From a bacterium (GTDB taxonomy: Bacteria > Hydrogenedentota > Hydrogenedentia > Hydrogenedentiales > SLHB01): a stretch of 39,464 bases of DNA. The DNA lies in NCBI GenBank assembly GCA_024231375.1, contig JAAEQP010000617.1, forward strand, positions 1 to 39,464, in the 5' to 3' direction. The position numbers were made by a program, and so were the translations under genes. Under the pieces are notes generated by a model, which was not told the origin of the DNA, did not search any database, and saw only the letters and a list, made by a program, of their open reading frames with translations. Of this stretch, positions 10,401-17,146 are shown in pieces. The first letter of the stretch is position 1, and the number at the start of each line of letters is the position of its first letter.

Positions 10401-11404
10401 CGATTGACGCATTGTACGAGTGCTGGGCCCCGTTGCGGCTGTGCCTGTTCGCGGAGCCGGTCAGCATGTACCGTGGCGCAACCGTCAAGCTTGAGGCGAT
10501 GCTCGCGAACGAAGACGCCCTGCGCCCTGGCACGTATCCGATACGCCTTGAGGTCATCGCGTCCGATGGTTCGAGGGCGCTTGAGCGGACCGTCGCCATG
10601 ACGATTCCGGACGCCAGTAGCACGACCGAACCGCCCTTCGTCTTGCCGGTATTTTCTGAGGAAATCACGATTGACGGCCCCCCTGGGAAATACCGGTTCG
10701 TCGCGTCCTTTGAGAAGGGAGCGGCTGCGACGGGAGGCAAGACGGAGTTCTACGTGACGGACGCGGCGGAGATGCCGTCGGTTGACAGCGACGTGGTCCT
10801 CTGGGGGCAAGACCCGGGTCTTGCGCAATGGCTCGAAGATCACGGTATCCGCGCGCGGCTGTCTTCCACGGAAGGCGATCCAGTCGGCGAAGTCATCCTG
10901 GTCGGTGAAGGAACACCTGCGGGCGATCGCGCTGCAGCCTTTGCGGATCTATCCAGACGTGTCGAAGAAGGCGCGACGGCCATCTTCCTGTCGCCAGGAG
11001 TGTTTGCCGAGGGCGACAACCCTGTGGCGTGGCTTCCCTCCGCGGCGAAGGGTTCCCTGGTGTCGCTGAACAGTTGGTTGTACCTGATGGACGCCTGGGG
11101 GAAGAACCACCCCGTTTTCGAAGGGCTGCCGTCGAACGGGCTGCTCGACTACGTCTACTACCGCGAGATTATCCGAGACACCGCCTTCGTATTTGACGAG
11201 CCTCCCGCCGAGGCCGCGGCAGGTGGCATTGAAGCAGCGGTGAACTACTCGTCCGGATTGCTGGTATCAGTACACGATTCCGGCGCCGGCCGATTGGTCT
11301 TGAATACGCTGCTGATTCGCGAGAACCTCGGGACTCATCCCGCGGCCGAACGACTTCTCCGCAACATGCTTCGATACGCCGCTGGAAGCGAGGGGGCCGT
11401 TTGA
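7433..11404 (+). CDS. Exported LamG + glycoside hydrolase family 2-type protein
   Basis: A 1323-residue multidomain exported protein. After a signal peptide (cut near A23) comes a LamG/concanavalin-like domain (about 28-220: EYTFERDARDTSGN, FTVECWVNPG, GKWQHVACV, GMIDEVRVWDRAL). A GH2 sugar-binding domain follows (about 420-530, WYWREFEAP and AEVWLNGAAVGGHEGG), then an Ig-like region, then the GH2 TIM barrel (about 640-950, YFRLNGRRIFLRSSH). The acid/base is E768 in WGLLNEI and the nucleophile E880 in FLSEYG, so the active site looks intact. The last 200 residues (about 1110-1320) look like a ThuA/glutamine-amidotransferase-like fold. Beta-galactosidase, beta-glucuronidase or beta-mannosidase activity is possible; I cannot choose. 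The ribosome-binding site is weak. It converges on the URO-D gene 46 bases away. Confidence 0.85.
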   Translation: MHVCGFAVFVLSAVVIVPSLAHAGERDGLLLEYTFERDARDTSGNDHHGAVNGSPKFAEGREGLCMEFGGGDWIDSGMMLPEMDTFTVECWVNPGDTQAVWADVLGNHAGGGINGMVFQQNGEDTNRFVLVYGSTSGRYIESKPVTLIPGKWQHVACVKDTQEMRLHLNGVLIDVVAADGPMAASTVPFRVGLGFPGAERCFNGMIDEVRVWDRALDSFDVSVSEAEQLDQFAVAAGTCDYVTVHWVHGKGIVAPGEPAEVELSLDGRLLPAAVTAIDLSFEVSDYAGNELPPLPPVVLRKDAEFSGKVPLPSKRGYYHVTYKPFAVAADRKVPLGAGGFSFAVLSDAPSVDPSGHDMVAAPTGNMTPAVVVSLDGDRWLIATDPDNVGRGRNWQTAPVAEAKPTKAPWIIQDAFPGYHGVAWYWREFEAPANPHPQGRYILHFSQIDYLAEVWLNGAAVGGHEGGETPFALDVTDAVRAGAPNILAVRVLNPTHERIDGIVLNETPHRCKVMPYHAGAAYNHGGITGSVELRAVPVVHIEDLYVRADAETGDLRIQATVRNAANEPLRGRLDFMVAPAATGESFEAWTIGREFPPGDSTVETAIRVDEPHVWDLNDPYLYRVTARAQAGESGSVDERSVRCGFRVFRFEDGYFRLNGRRIFLRSSHTVNHYPIGLQFPHDPDLARRDLLNAKVMGFNMVRFICGGATQEQLDLCDEIGLLVYDESYASWYEMVDTPQMTERFDRSLAGVMRRDRNHPCVVIWGLLNEITDGPLFRHAVDSLPLVRFLDDSRMVMLNSGRWDGDPSIGSICNPGSTVWEPSLGIEAPGAKRVTWNTRGGMRGYFDRAGDAHTYMVVPQTAESTALLRSVGHDTQHVFLSEYGIGSAVDLWRTVRHFEQLGKAHLEDAQFYKDNLDRFLADWQRWDMGACFDRPQDFFATSLARMASHRTLGLNAIRANPNLVGHNVTGMIDHVMSGEGLTTAFREMKSGAIDALYECWAPLRLCLFAEPVSMYRGATVKLEAMLANEDALRPGTYPIRLEVIASDGSRALERTVAMTIPDASSTTEPPFVLPVFSEEITIDGPPGKYRFVASFEKGAAATGGKTEFYVTDAAEMPSVDSDVVLWGQDPGLAQWLEDHGIRARLSSTEGDPVGEVILVGEGTPAGDRAAAFADLSRRVEEGATAIFLSPGVFAEGDNPVAWLPSAAKGSLVSLNSWLYLMDAWGKNHPVFEGLPSNGLLDYVYYREIIRDTAFVFDEPPAEAAAGGIEAAVNYSSGLLVSVHDSGAGRLVLNTLLIRENLGTHPAAERLLRNMLRYAAGSEGAV

Positions 11405-11450
11405 ACGCTGGCGGAGAGAGCGCAGGACCTTGGGCTGAGCCCGCCTGACG

Positions 11451-12479
11451 CTAGCGCATGCGCGCGCACAGGGATTTGAACTGGAGCACGTGCTCCGCCG
11501 GCGTGTTGTACGAGACGCACCCGCAACCCCAGACGAAATTGTGCATGCCCTCCGACTTCTCAGACAGTTGCTCAAGCATGCGTTCGAGCCCTGCCCAGTC
11601 GCCCCGCTCTATCATCTTCGGGTCGACGCAGCCGCGAACGAGGGTGCCCGTGCCACCGAATTTCTTGCGGAGTACGTCAAAATCGGCAAGGTAGTCGACC
11701 GCAACGAGTGAGACGCCCATGTCGAGGAAGAGATCGCCGAGTAGGGTGACGTCGCCGCCCATGATGACCGCGGGCGGCGGCGTGATGTGCCCCGCCTTGA
11801 CGGATCGTATGATCGCACTGTTGTACGGCGTCACGTAATCCCGGAACATTTCGACATTCACAAGGGGCAAGGTCGCCCACGATTCGTACAGATACACGCC
11901 GGCGCCCGCTTCCGACACGCGCATGGCATGGTGCTTCGTGGCCGAGGTCAGTCGCTCCAACAGCGCGTGGACCCGTTCCGGGGCCGTGAACATGTCCATG
12001 ACCAGATTGTCGAATCCGCGTAGTTCGACTGCCTGGGAGAAGGGACCGCCCAAGCATCCGTACACCCACACCTCGCCGCCTATCGCGGCCACTACTCGTT
12101 CAACGGCTTCCGCCAGCAACGCGAGCCGATTGCCCTGACCCGGCACAGGTTCCTGTAGCCGCTCAGGATCGAGTTCCGGGTCGCTCGCCAGCGGGTGGGT
12201 CGTCACGCCGGGCACGGACGTCCCTTCTCCATCGCTCACGCTGCATCCCCAGGCTTCCGCCTCGATGTTGTAGATGTCGATGCCCACGGTCACCACGTCA
12301 TGACCATAGCGCCGGTAGGAATCGATGGCCGCCTGCGCCATCAGGTCGGCGTCGCGGCTCACATCCCCCGGGCTTCGCCCAATCGCCGCGGCGCCATGCT
12401 CGTAGATGGACGGCACAAAAGGCGTGCGGTCCGTGGACTCAGACCGCAATGCTTGCTCCAAGCGTTCCAGACTGTTCAC
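11451..12479 (-). CDS. Uroporphyrinogen decarboxylase (URO-D)-family protein
   Basis: A 342-residue member of the URO-D / MtaA-CmuA corrinoid methyltransferase superfamily: SLERLEQALRSESTDRTPF at the start, a central TIM barrel, VRGCVDPKMI (281-290) and a C-terminal GCGCVSYNTPAEHV (318-331). I prefer the GTG at 12479 because GGAGG lies 10 bases upstream and family members begin at this point; the frame stays open to a GTG at 12521 without a good ribosome site. Residues are unusual. The HxCG zinc motif of the methyltransferases aligns with IMGGD, lacking His and Cys. The common GNVDP reads GCVDP. No haem or methanogen-like genes are nearby, so true haem synthesis is unlikely and function is unknown. 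Its start lies 7 bases after a small membrane peptide gene. Confidence 0.82.
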   Translation of the reverse strand: MNSLERLEQALRSESTDRTPFVPSIYEHGAAAIGRSPGDVSRDADLMAQAAIDSYRRYGHDVVTVGIDIYNIEAEAWGCSVSDGEGTSVPGVTTHPLASDPELDPERLQEPVPGQGNRLALLAEAVERVVAAIGGEVWVYGCLGGPFSQAVELRGFDNLVMDMFTAPERVHALLERLTSATKHHAMRVSEAGAGVYLYESWATLPLVNVEMFRDYVTPYNSAIIRSVKAGHITPPPAVIMGGDVTLLGDLFLDMGVSLVAVDYLADFDVLRKKFGGTGTLVRGCVDPKMIERGDWAGLERMLEQLSEKSEGMHNFVWGCGCVSYNTPAEHVLQFKSLCARMR

Positions 12480-12486
12480 GGTTTGC

Positions 12487-12615
12487 TCAACCTCCCAGAA
12501 TCGCGACGAGTATGACGACACATGCGATGCACATGCCCAGATACAGCGTGAATCCCATCCACGTCTGGCGCGTGGACCTCACAATGAAGACGCCCTCGGA
12601 TCGCGGCGAGTTCAA
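12487..12615 (-). CDS. Small single-span membrane protein (42 residues), unannotated type
   Basis: This is a short frame starting at a TTG that overlaps the TGA of the YfhO-type gene (TTGA) and ending 7 bases before the preferred GTG of the URO-D gene. It encodes a short polar, positively charged head (RSTRQTWMG, about 13-21) and one strong hydrophobic span (about 22-40, TLYLGMCIACVVILVAILG), ending in Gly-Gly. Alternative in-frame starts are GTG at codon 12 and ATG at codon 20. Codon third positions are mostly G or C, as in neighbouring genes. The GGAGG used by the next gene is made by its last two sense codons (GGA GGT). This nesting suggests translational coupling and a real product, but I do not recognise a family. 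Confidence 0.55.
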   Translation of the reverse strand: MNSPRSEGVFIVRSTRQTWMGFTLYLGMCIACVVILVAILGG

Positions 12616-14915
12616 GGAGACCGCTTGGCGCTTCGACGCAGGTACAAGAGGGTTGCGCCGGCCCAGAGGCCAACGGCGGAAAACGCACAGCCGGTGAGCA
12701 GCAGCCCCAGACGAAAGCTGTTGGGCCAGTAGTAGAAAGAAACCGTGTGGCGCCCCGAAGGAACAGGGGTAGCCCGAAGCATGCCGTTCACGCAGATGAC
12801 CGGTTCATCGGGGCCATCGTCAACGCGGGCTCGCCATCCCGGATAGTACATGTCCGAAAGGATGACTAGGCCTGGGGCACTCATGAGAACTTCGCAGTCC
12901 ACGTGATTGGCCCCGGAGTCGACTATCGCCACGTGTTCGGATCCCTTCGCCGGACCAAGTCGGCTCTGGTCGAAAGCCTCGGCGAGAACGGCTGTCTTCC
13001 GAAGGTCCAGTTCTCCCGACTTGATCAGCGTAAGGCAGTCGGCCTCGGACTCACAGGCGCGCACCTCATGAACGGTGAAGGCGCGCGGCCAAACCTTCAG
13101 ATTCTCGTAGATGTTCAGTCCGCCGATGCGTGTTTTCCGGAACCGGCCGGTCCCTGCCAGAATCTCTCGATCAGGATAGGCCAGCTCCGGGAAGCCCTTC
13201 CATTGGGCGATCACGTACCGTACATTGAGCATGTCGAGCGCACGTGCGCTGGCCGGGCGTAGCCAGTCCCGTGTAAAGATTGGCATCGACCGCCCCTCGC
13301 GCAGAGGAGCGCCAGCGACCTGCTGAAACCAATCGTAGTAGCGTTGGAGCGTCAGGGGGCCGTACCCTCCAAGCACGCGGTCGCCAGTCACCATACCGGC
13401 GAACTGCGGCAACTCCCGCATTTGGGTGGTGACCTCGGAAAAGATGGCAATGCGGTCATTCTCGCCGCGCATCTTCGAGAATGTCAGGAAGTCGTGGTCC
13501 AGCGCGTAGGTATCGGCGCGTGTGTGGTTGAGTTGATTGCCCAGGGAAGACGCGAAGATCTGGGCGAAAAGACAAGCGCCAAAGGCGATGGCAATCCCGG
13601 CCCGCGAACCTCTCGTACAGAGCACGGTCCCGGCGCCCAAGACGCCGGCAGCAATGCGGGTGGCGCCCGATAGAGCCCAACGGGCATGGAAGAAGGCGAA
13701 AGTCTTGAGGCCGAGAACCGTTCCGAGCGTGGGCGCGACAGCAAGGCTCGCGAGCGCCACACACGGCAACCATTGGGCGGACCCGTCGGGCGCGCGGTGG
13801 CGGGTACGGCCGCGGATGCCTTTGAGCCCGTAGGCAGCCAAGAGGGGGTACGACAGAGACGTTAGGAACATGATCCGCTCGTGACCGCGAGCCGATCGCA
13901 AGACCGGTAGATTGAGCAACAGCTTCGCGGCTGGCGAATGCTCACCCATGGCGACAAGGCACGCAAAGACGGCAAGCGCGACGTACACCCATCGCTCTGA
14001 AGAGCCACGGAGAACGAACCCCAAAAGCATCAGCGCCATAGCATAGCTCGGGATTAACTTGGCAATTCGCCACAAGTCGTGGACACGGTAGCCACCGACT
14101 TCCATGACCCCGCTGACGCCCATGCTCCGAATGGATTCCTGGCTGAGCAATTCCCAGAAAGGCGCCAGTTGTACGCCCGCTAGTGTGAGCCCCAGCAGGA
14201 CAGCCGCCAGCGCGAGAGCCGCCTTGGCCACGAGACGCCGCTTCCGTTCGCGCATCAGCACGCCCTGGCGGCCGAGCTCGACCAGCGTGTAGGCACCCAA
14301 GCCAAGAAGCTCGTAGAAGAATGTCTGCGTGTCTCCTGCGAACGCCTGCAGCATCAGAACGAACGCCAGACCCACCGCCCATCCAGTGTGGCAAGTCCGC
14401 AGGACTCTGCGAAGCAGGAAGAACGCCAGCGGCACATAAGTGAGCACATGCATGCGATAGGGCCAACCGATCTCGATCCCCATGAACTGCCCGCTTGTGA
14501 GGATCAGCAGCCCTGCAAGGAGCCCGGCGTAGCGGTGCCGGAAGACGTCGCGTCCGAGCAGGTATCCGAACAGCCCGCAGAGAAAGGCGTGGCCAAGCAT
14601 GTCGATCTTCAGGATCAACGGGAAGGAAGGCAATGCGTAGAGGAGGGTCGCGGGATAGAAGCACGCGGAATGGGGCATGGCCAAATGCGGATAGCCACAC
14701 CAAGCGAAAGGGTTCCACAAAGGCACGATACCGCGGACTAGATTCGCCGCGGTGTACTTCCACCAATTTTGAGACTCCGGTAGAATGTCATGGTACGGGT
14801 CGCCCGCTGGCAAGGCGATGTCGGTGAAAATATACCTGGAGAACAACACGGCGAAAACCGCGGCCAGAATGCAGACGTCAAGGACTACGTCTTTGCGGGC
14901 CGGGCGTAACTTCAT
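12612..14915 (-). CDS. YfhO-family polytopic membrane protein
   Basis: A 767-residue inner-membrane protein of the YfhO type, a group of GT-C-like proteins tied in Firmicutes to glycosylation of surface polymers. Hallmarks are an N-terminal helix, then GDPYHDILPESQNWWKY (about 38-54), PLWNPFAWCGYPHLA (about 64-78), about ten further hydrophobic spans, a periplasmic beta-rich domain (about 500-730) with the YPGWRARVDDG motif, and a final span followed by RRSAKR. I place the start at the ATG at 14915, preceded by GGAGG ten bases upstream. The frame remains open about 98 codons further, but that stretch is Arg-rich and unlike a membrane protein N-terminus. The stop overlaps the start of the small membrane peptide gene. 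Donor and acceptor are unknown. Confidence 0.85.
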   Translation of the reverse strand: MKLRPARKDVVLDVCILAAVFAVLFSRYIFTDIALPAGDPYHDILPESQNWWKYTAANLVRGIVPLWNPFAWCGYPHLAMPHSACFYPATLLYALPSFPLILKIDMLGHAFLCGLFGYLLGRDVFRHRYAGLLAGLLILTSGQFMGIEIGWPYRMHVLTYVPLAFFLLRRVLRTCHTGWAVGLAFVLMLQAFAGDTQTFFYELLGLGAYTLVELGRQGVLMRERKRRLVAKAALALAAVLLGLTLAGVQLAPFWELLSQESIRSMGVSGVMEVGGYRVHDLWRIAKLIPSYAMALMLLGFVLRGSSERWVYVALAVFACLVAMGEHSPAAKLLLNLPVLRSARGHERIMFLTSLSYPLLAAYGLKGIRGRTRHRAPDGSAQWLPCVALASLAVAPTLGTVLGLKTFAFFHARWALSGATRIAAGVLGAGTVLCTRGSRAGIAIAFGACLFAQIFASSLGNQLNHTRADTYALDHDFLTFSKMRGENDRIAIFSEVTTQMRELPQFAGMVTGDRVLGGYGPLTLQRYYDWFQQVAGAPLREGRSMPIFTRDWLRPASARALDMLNVRYVIAQWKGFPELAYPDREILAGTGRFRKTRIGGLNIYENLKVWPRAFTVHEVRACESEADCLTLIKSGELDLRKTAVLAEAFDQSRLGPAKGSEHVAIVDSGANHVDCEVLMSAPGLVILSDMYYPGWRARVDDGPDEPVICVNGMLRATPVPSGRHTVSFYYWPNSFRLGLLLTGCAFSAVGLWAGATLLYLRRSAKRSP

Positions 14916-15649
14916 CGAACGGCAGCCTCCTGTCTGCTCGCGGCAGTTGACGTGGCGACGGTTCCTACAGGGGCGCCAGCGACAATCGGGGGAGGGCCCG
15001 TTCTTGAGGCGCCCTTCAGATCCTTCTTCCGCGTCAGTGTGGGCATTGCCCAGACGGATGAAGAGAACCCACGGCCAAACACTCGCTACGTGATTCCGAC
15101 ATCGAAGGACTCGCGCGTTCCTTGAAGAGCCGGAAGGGTCAATCGCCCGCACCGACAGTCTGCCTATCGCCTGAATGCGCCCCTCTGGGCCACCATTGGG
15201 CGCCGTCATCAGCCGAAAAAGGCCTGCCCCCGTCGACCGGCGTTCGTCACTCTACACGGCCGTGCGCAGTCGAATCAACTGTAGGAACGCTCAGACAGAA
15301 ACAGTCGCCAGGAGCATGGATCCCCCGGAGTCACCTGGCCTTTCCGCGGAGACTTGGCGCACGCAGCCTTGCAGCCTCGGATGCCATAACTCTACAATGT
15401 CGCTTTGTGCCCAGCTTCTCTACTCGCGGAAAGGGTGGGAAGGTGCATGGATACGAACGACGCAGCGCTGGAGTGTGGTTCTATGCGCATAAAGGATACG
15501 AGGCCGGAGGGGCCGCCCACCGCGGCTTCAGCCACAGCCGCCGTCTGGCTTGGCGCCTTGCCTTGCTCTGCGCGTTCGGACCCTGAACGCACTAGCCGCC
15601 TTTTCCGCGCGGGACCCTCTCAGGTCCGCCACGTGGAAGGAACCAGGAC
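14916..15649. other. 734-base region without a recognised gene (divergent promoter region)
   Basis: This stretch separates the minus-strand YfhO-type gene from the plus-strand glycan group. Several frames stay open for 60-150 codons, which is expected at this GC content, but their translations are Arg-, Ser- and Pro-rich, lack hydrophobic cores or motifs, and have no good ribosome sites. I see no tRNA, terminator or repeat. A decayed gene or an untranslated RNA cannot be excluded. Confidence 0.5.
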
Positions 15650-17065
15650 GTGATGGGCTCTGAAGGGGTGATGGCGTCCGTACAGGCCCGCGGGAGCGAG
15701 CCCCCTGCGCCTGTGTTGATCGGTGTGTCCTGCGGTCTGGCCTTGGTGCTTCTGCTCCTGTACCAGTATCTCGGAACCACGCTGGCCAGTGGGGCGGATC
15801 CTACCCGCTATCCAAGCGGTGTATTCGACATGGATGTTGGACGAGTTGTCGCGGACATGACTTCATTTCGGATCCCCGCACGCGCGATGGTTCATCCGCT
15901 TCAGCCGCTCCTGCTTGTCCCTGTAGGCCGGACGCTGAACGCCATGTTCTACGGAAACGACGACGCCTACCACGCGGTGCGACTTCTCTGCTCAATCGCT
16001 GTCGCCATTCAGGCGGTGCTCGCTGGGGCAATAACATACCTACTGACCAAGGGATCCGTGAAGGCGGCTCTCGCGGCAACGGCGCTTTGTGCCGCCTCAT
16101 TCTCGTCCCTGCTTCTTGCCTGTATCCCGGAGACCGCGTCCGTGTCCGGGCTCTGCACGCTCTTGCCCCTCTTCCTCCTCGCCCTCCGCGAAAACCGGCC
16201 TTTCACATGGGGAGAGGTTCTCTTGTGGGGCGGGCTCGGGGCATTCGGTCTCGGCATCACCACCACACAGGCATTGCCTTGGGCGATCACACTACTTTTT
16301 CGCGGGTGTTCCGGTCCGATCGGGCCGGGCGCGCCCACTCGTCCGCGCCGTCTTGGGCGTGTCATTGTTAGAGGCGCCGCCGTGCTCGCGCTGACTGCGA
16401 CTCTCCTGCTGGGCGGGGTCTTCGTGCAGGGCGAGTTGGCGCCACGCACGGGATTCCGGCTTCACACCCTCAACGCGGAACGGCGGTACATGCGTGTGGA
16501 CGATCTGCGGGAGCGGCCCGTTCTTCATACGGCTCGTCTCTTGCGCCATTTCGCGCTCTACGATTTCGTTGCCCCCTATCCAGGTTTCTCGGACTACTTG
16601 ATCGATTCGTGGGGCCTGGACTACTACTCCCTCAGTCTTGAAGAATCGGGACTGAGCGGCTACCGGCCTCTTCAGGCGCTTGTGGTCTTTGGGCTGATTC
16701 TGCTCATCTATCTGCCGCTAGTCCGGTGGGCCCGCTGGGACCAACGGCATCTGCCGGTGCTCCTGGTGTGCCTGAGCCAATTCGCCATACACATCGTCTA
16801 CGGCCGGGAGTACATCCTCTACTCGCTGAATTGGCATGGCGCCGTCACCGTTTTCATGGTGAGTACGCTCTGGGCCGCGGTCGGACGCCTGCGGACTTGG
16901 GTGTTTCCCGTCATCATGGTCTTGTCCGCCTGCATGCTCGTGGCCAACATACAGGTCATGACCAATGTGTATCAGGAACTTCGGTTTGGGCTTGACAAGA
17001 TCAAACGGCCTGCTGTAGAAGAATCCGTGAATACTCGACCGGAAATGCCGTTCCCCTTGGAATAG
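15650..17065 (+). CDS. Polytopic membrane protein, possible GT-C-like glycosyltransferase
   Basis: A 471-residue integral membrane protein with about nine to ten hydrophobic spans. The first is VLIGVSCGLALVLLLLYQYL (about 22-41) and several cluster between 110 and 270. A soluble loop (about 275-335, with HTLNAERRYMRVDDL) is followed by three or four more spans up to about residue 440 and a charged tail. The first extracytoplasmic loop has FDMDVGRVVADM; acidic pairs in this place are seen in GT-C enzymes, but I cannot assign a family. Start is GTG at 15650 or the ATG directly after it, with GGAAGGA upstream. It leads the plus-strand group with a sulfatase-fold protein, a GT2 and a methyltransferase, so a role in surface-glycan assembly is inferred. 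Confidence 0.7.
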   Translation: MMGSEGVMASVQARGSEPPAPVLIGVSCGLALVLLLLYQYLGTTLASGADPTRYPSGVFDMDVGRVVADMTSFRIPARAMVHPLQPLLLVPVGRTLNAMFYGNDDAYHAVRLLCSIAVAIQAVLAGAITYLLTKGSVKAALAATALCAASFSSLLLACIPETASVSGLCTLLPLFLLALRENRPFTWGEVLLWGGLGAFGLGITTTQALPWAITLLFRGCSGPIGPGAPTRPRRLGRVIVRGAAVLALTATLLLGGVFVQGELAPRTGFRLHTLNAERRYMRVDDLRERPVLHTARLLRHFALYDFVAPYPGFSDYLIDSWGLDYYSLSLEESGLSGYRPLQALVVFGLILLIYLPLVRWARWDQRHLPVLLVCLSQFAIHIVYGREYILYSLNWHGAVTVFMVSTLWAAVGRLRTWVFPVIMVLSACMLVANIQVMTNVYQELRFGLDKIKRPAVEESVNTRPEMPFPLE

Positions 17066-17146
17066 GGGAGTGCGAGTTTCGTCGTCCACGTAGGCCGCCA
17101 TCTTGGCCACCCGGGCGTTTCCGCAACGCAAGGGACCACCCGCACC

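Noticed and set aside
14916..15209. 98-codon N-terminal extension of the YfhO-type protein
   Set aside because: The frame stays open, but its translation is Arg- and Cys-rich with no membrane signal, and a good ribosome site (GGAGG) precedes the ATG at 14915.
15122..15653. Open frames of 82-154 codons in the gap before 15650
   Set aside because: No motif, hydrophobic core or ribosome site; amino-acid composition is as expected from random GC-rich DNA.
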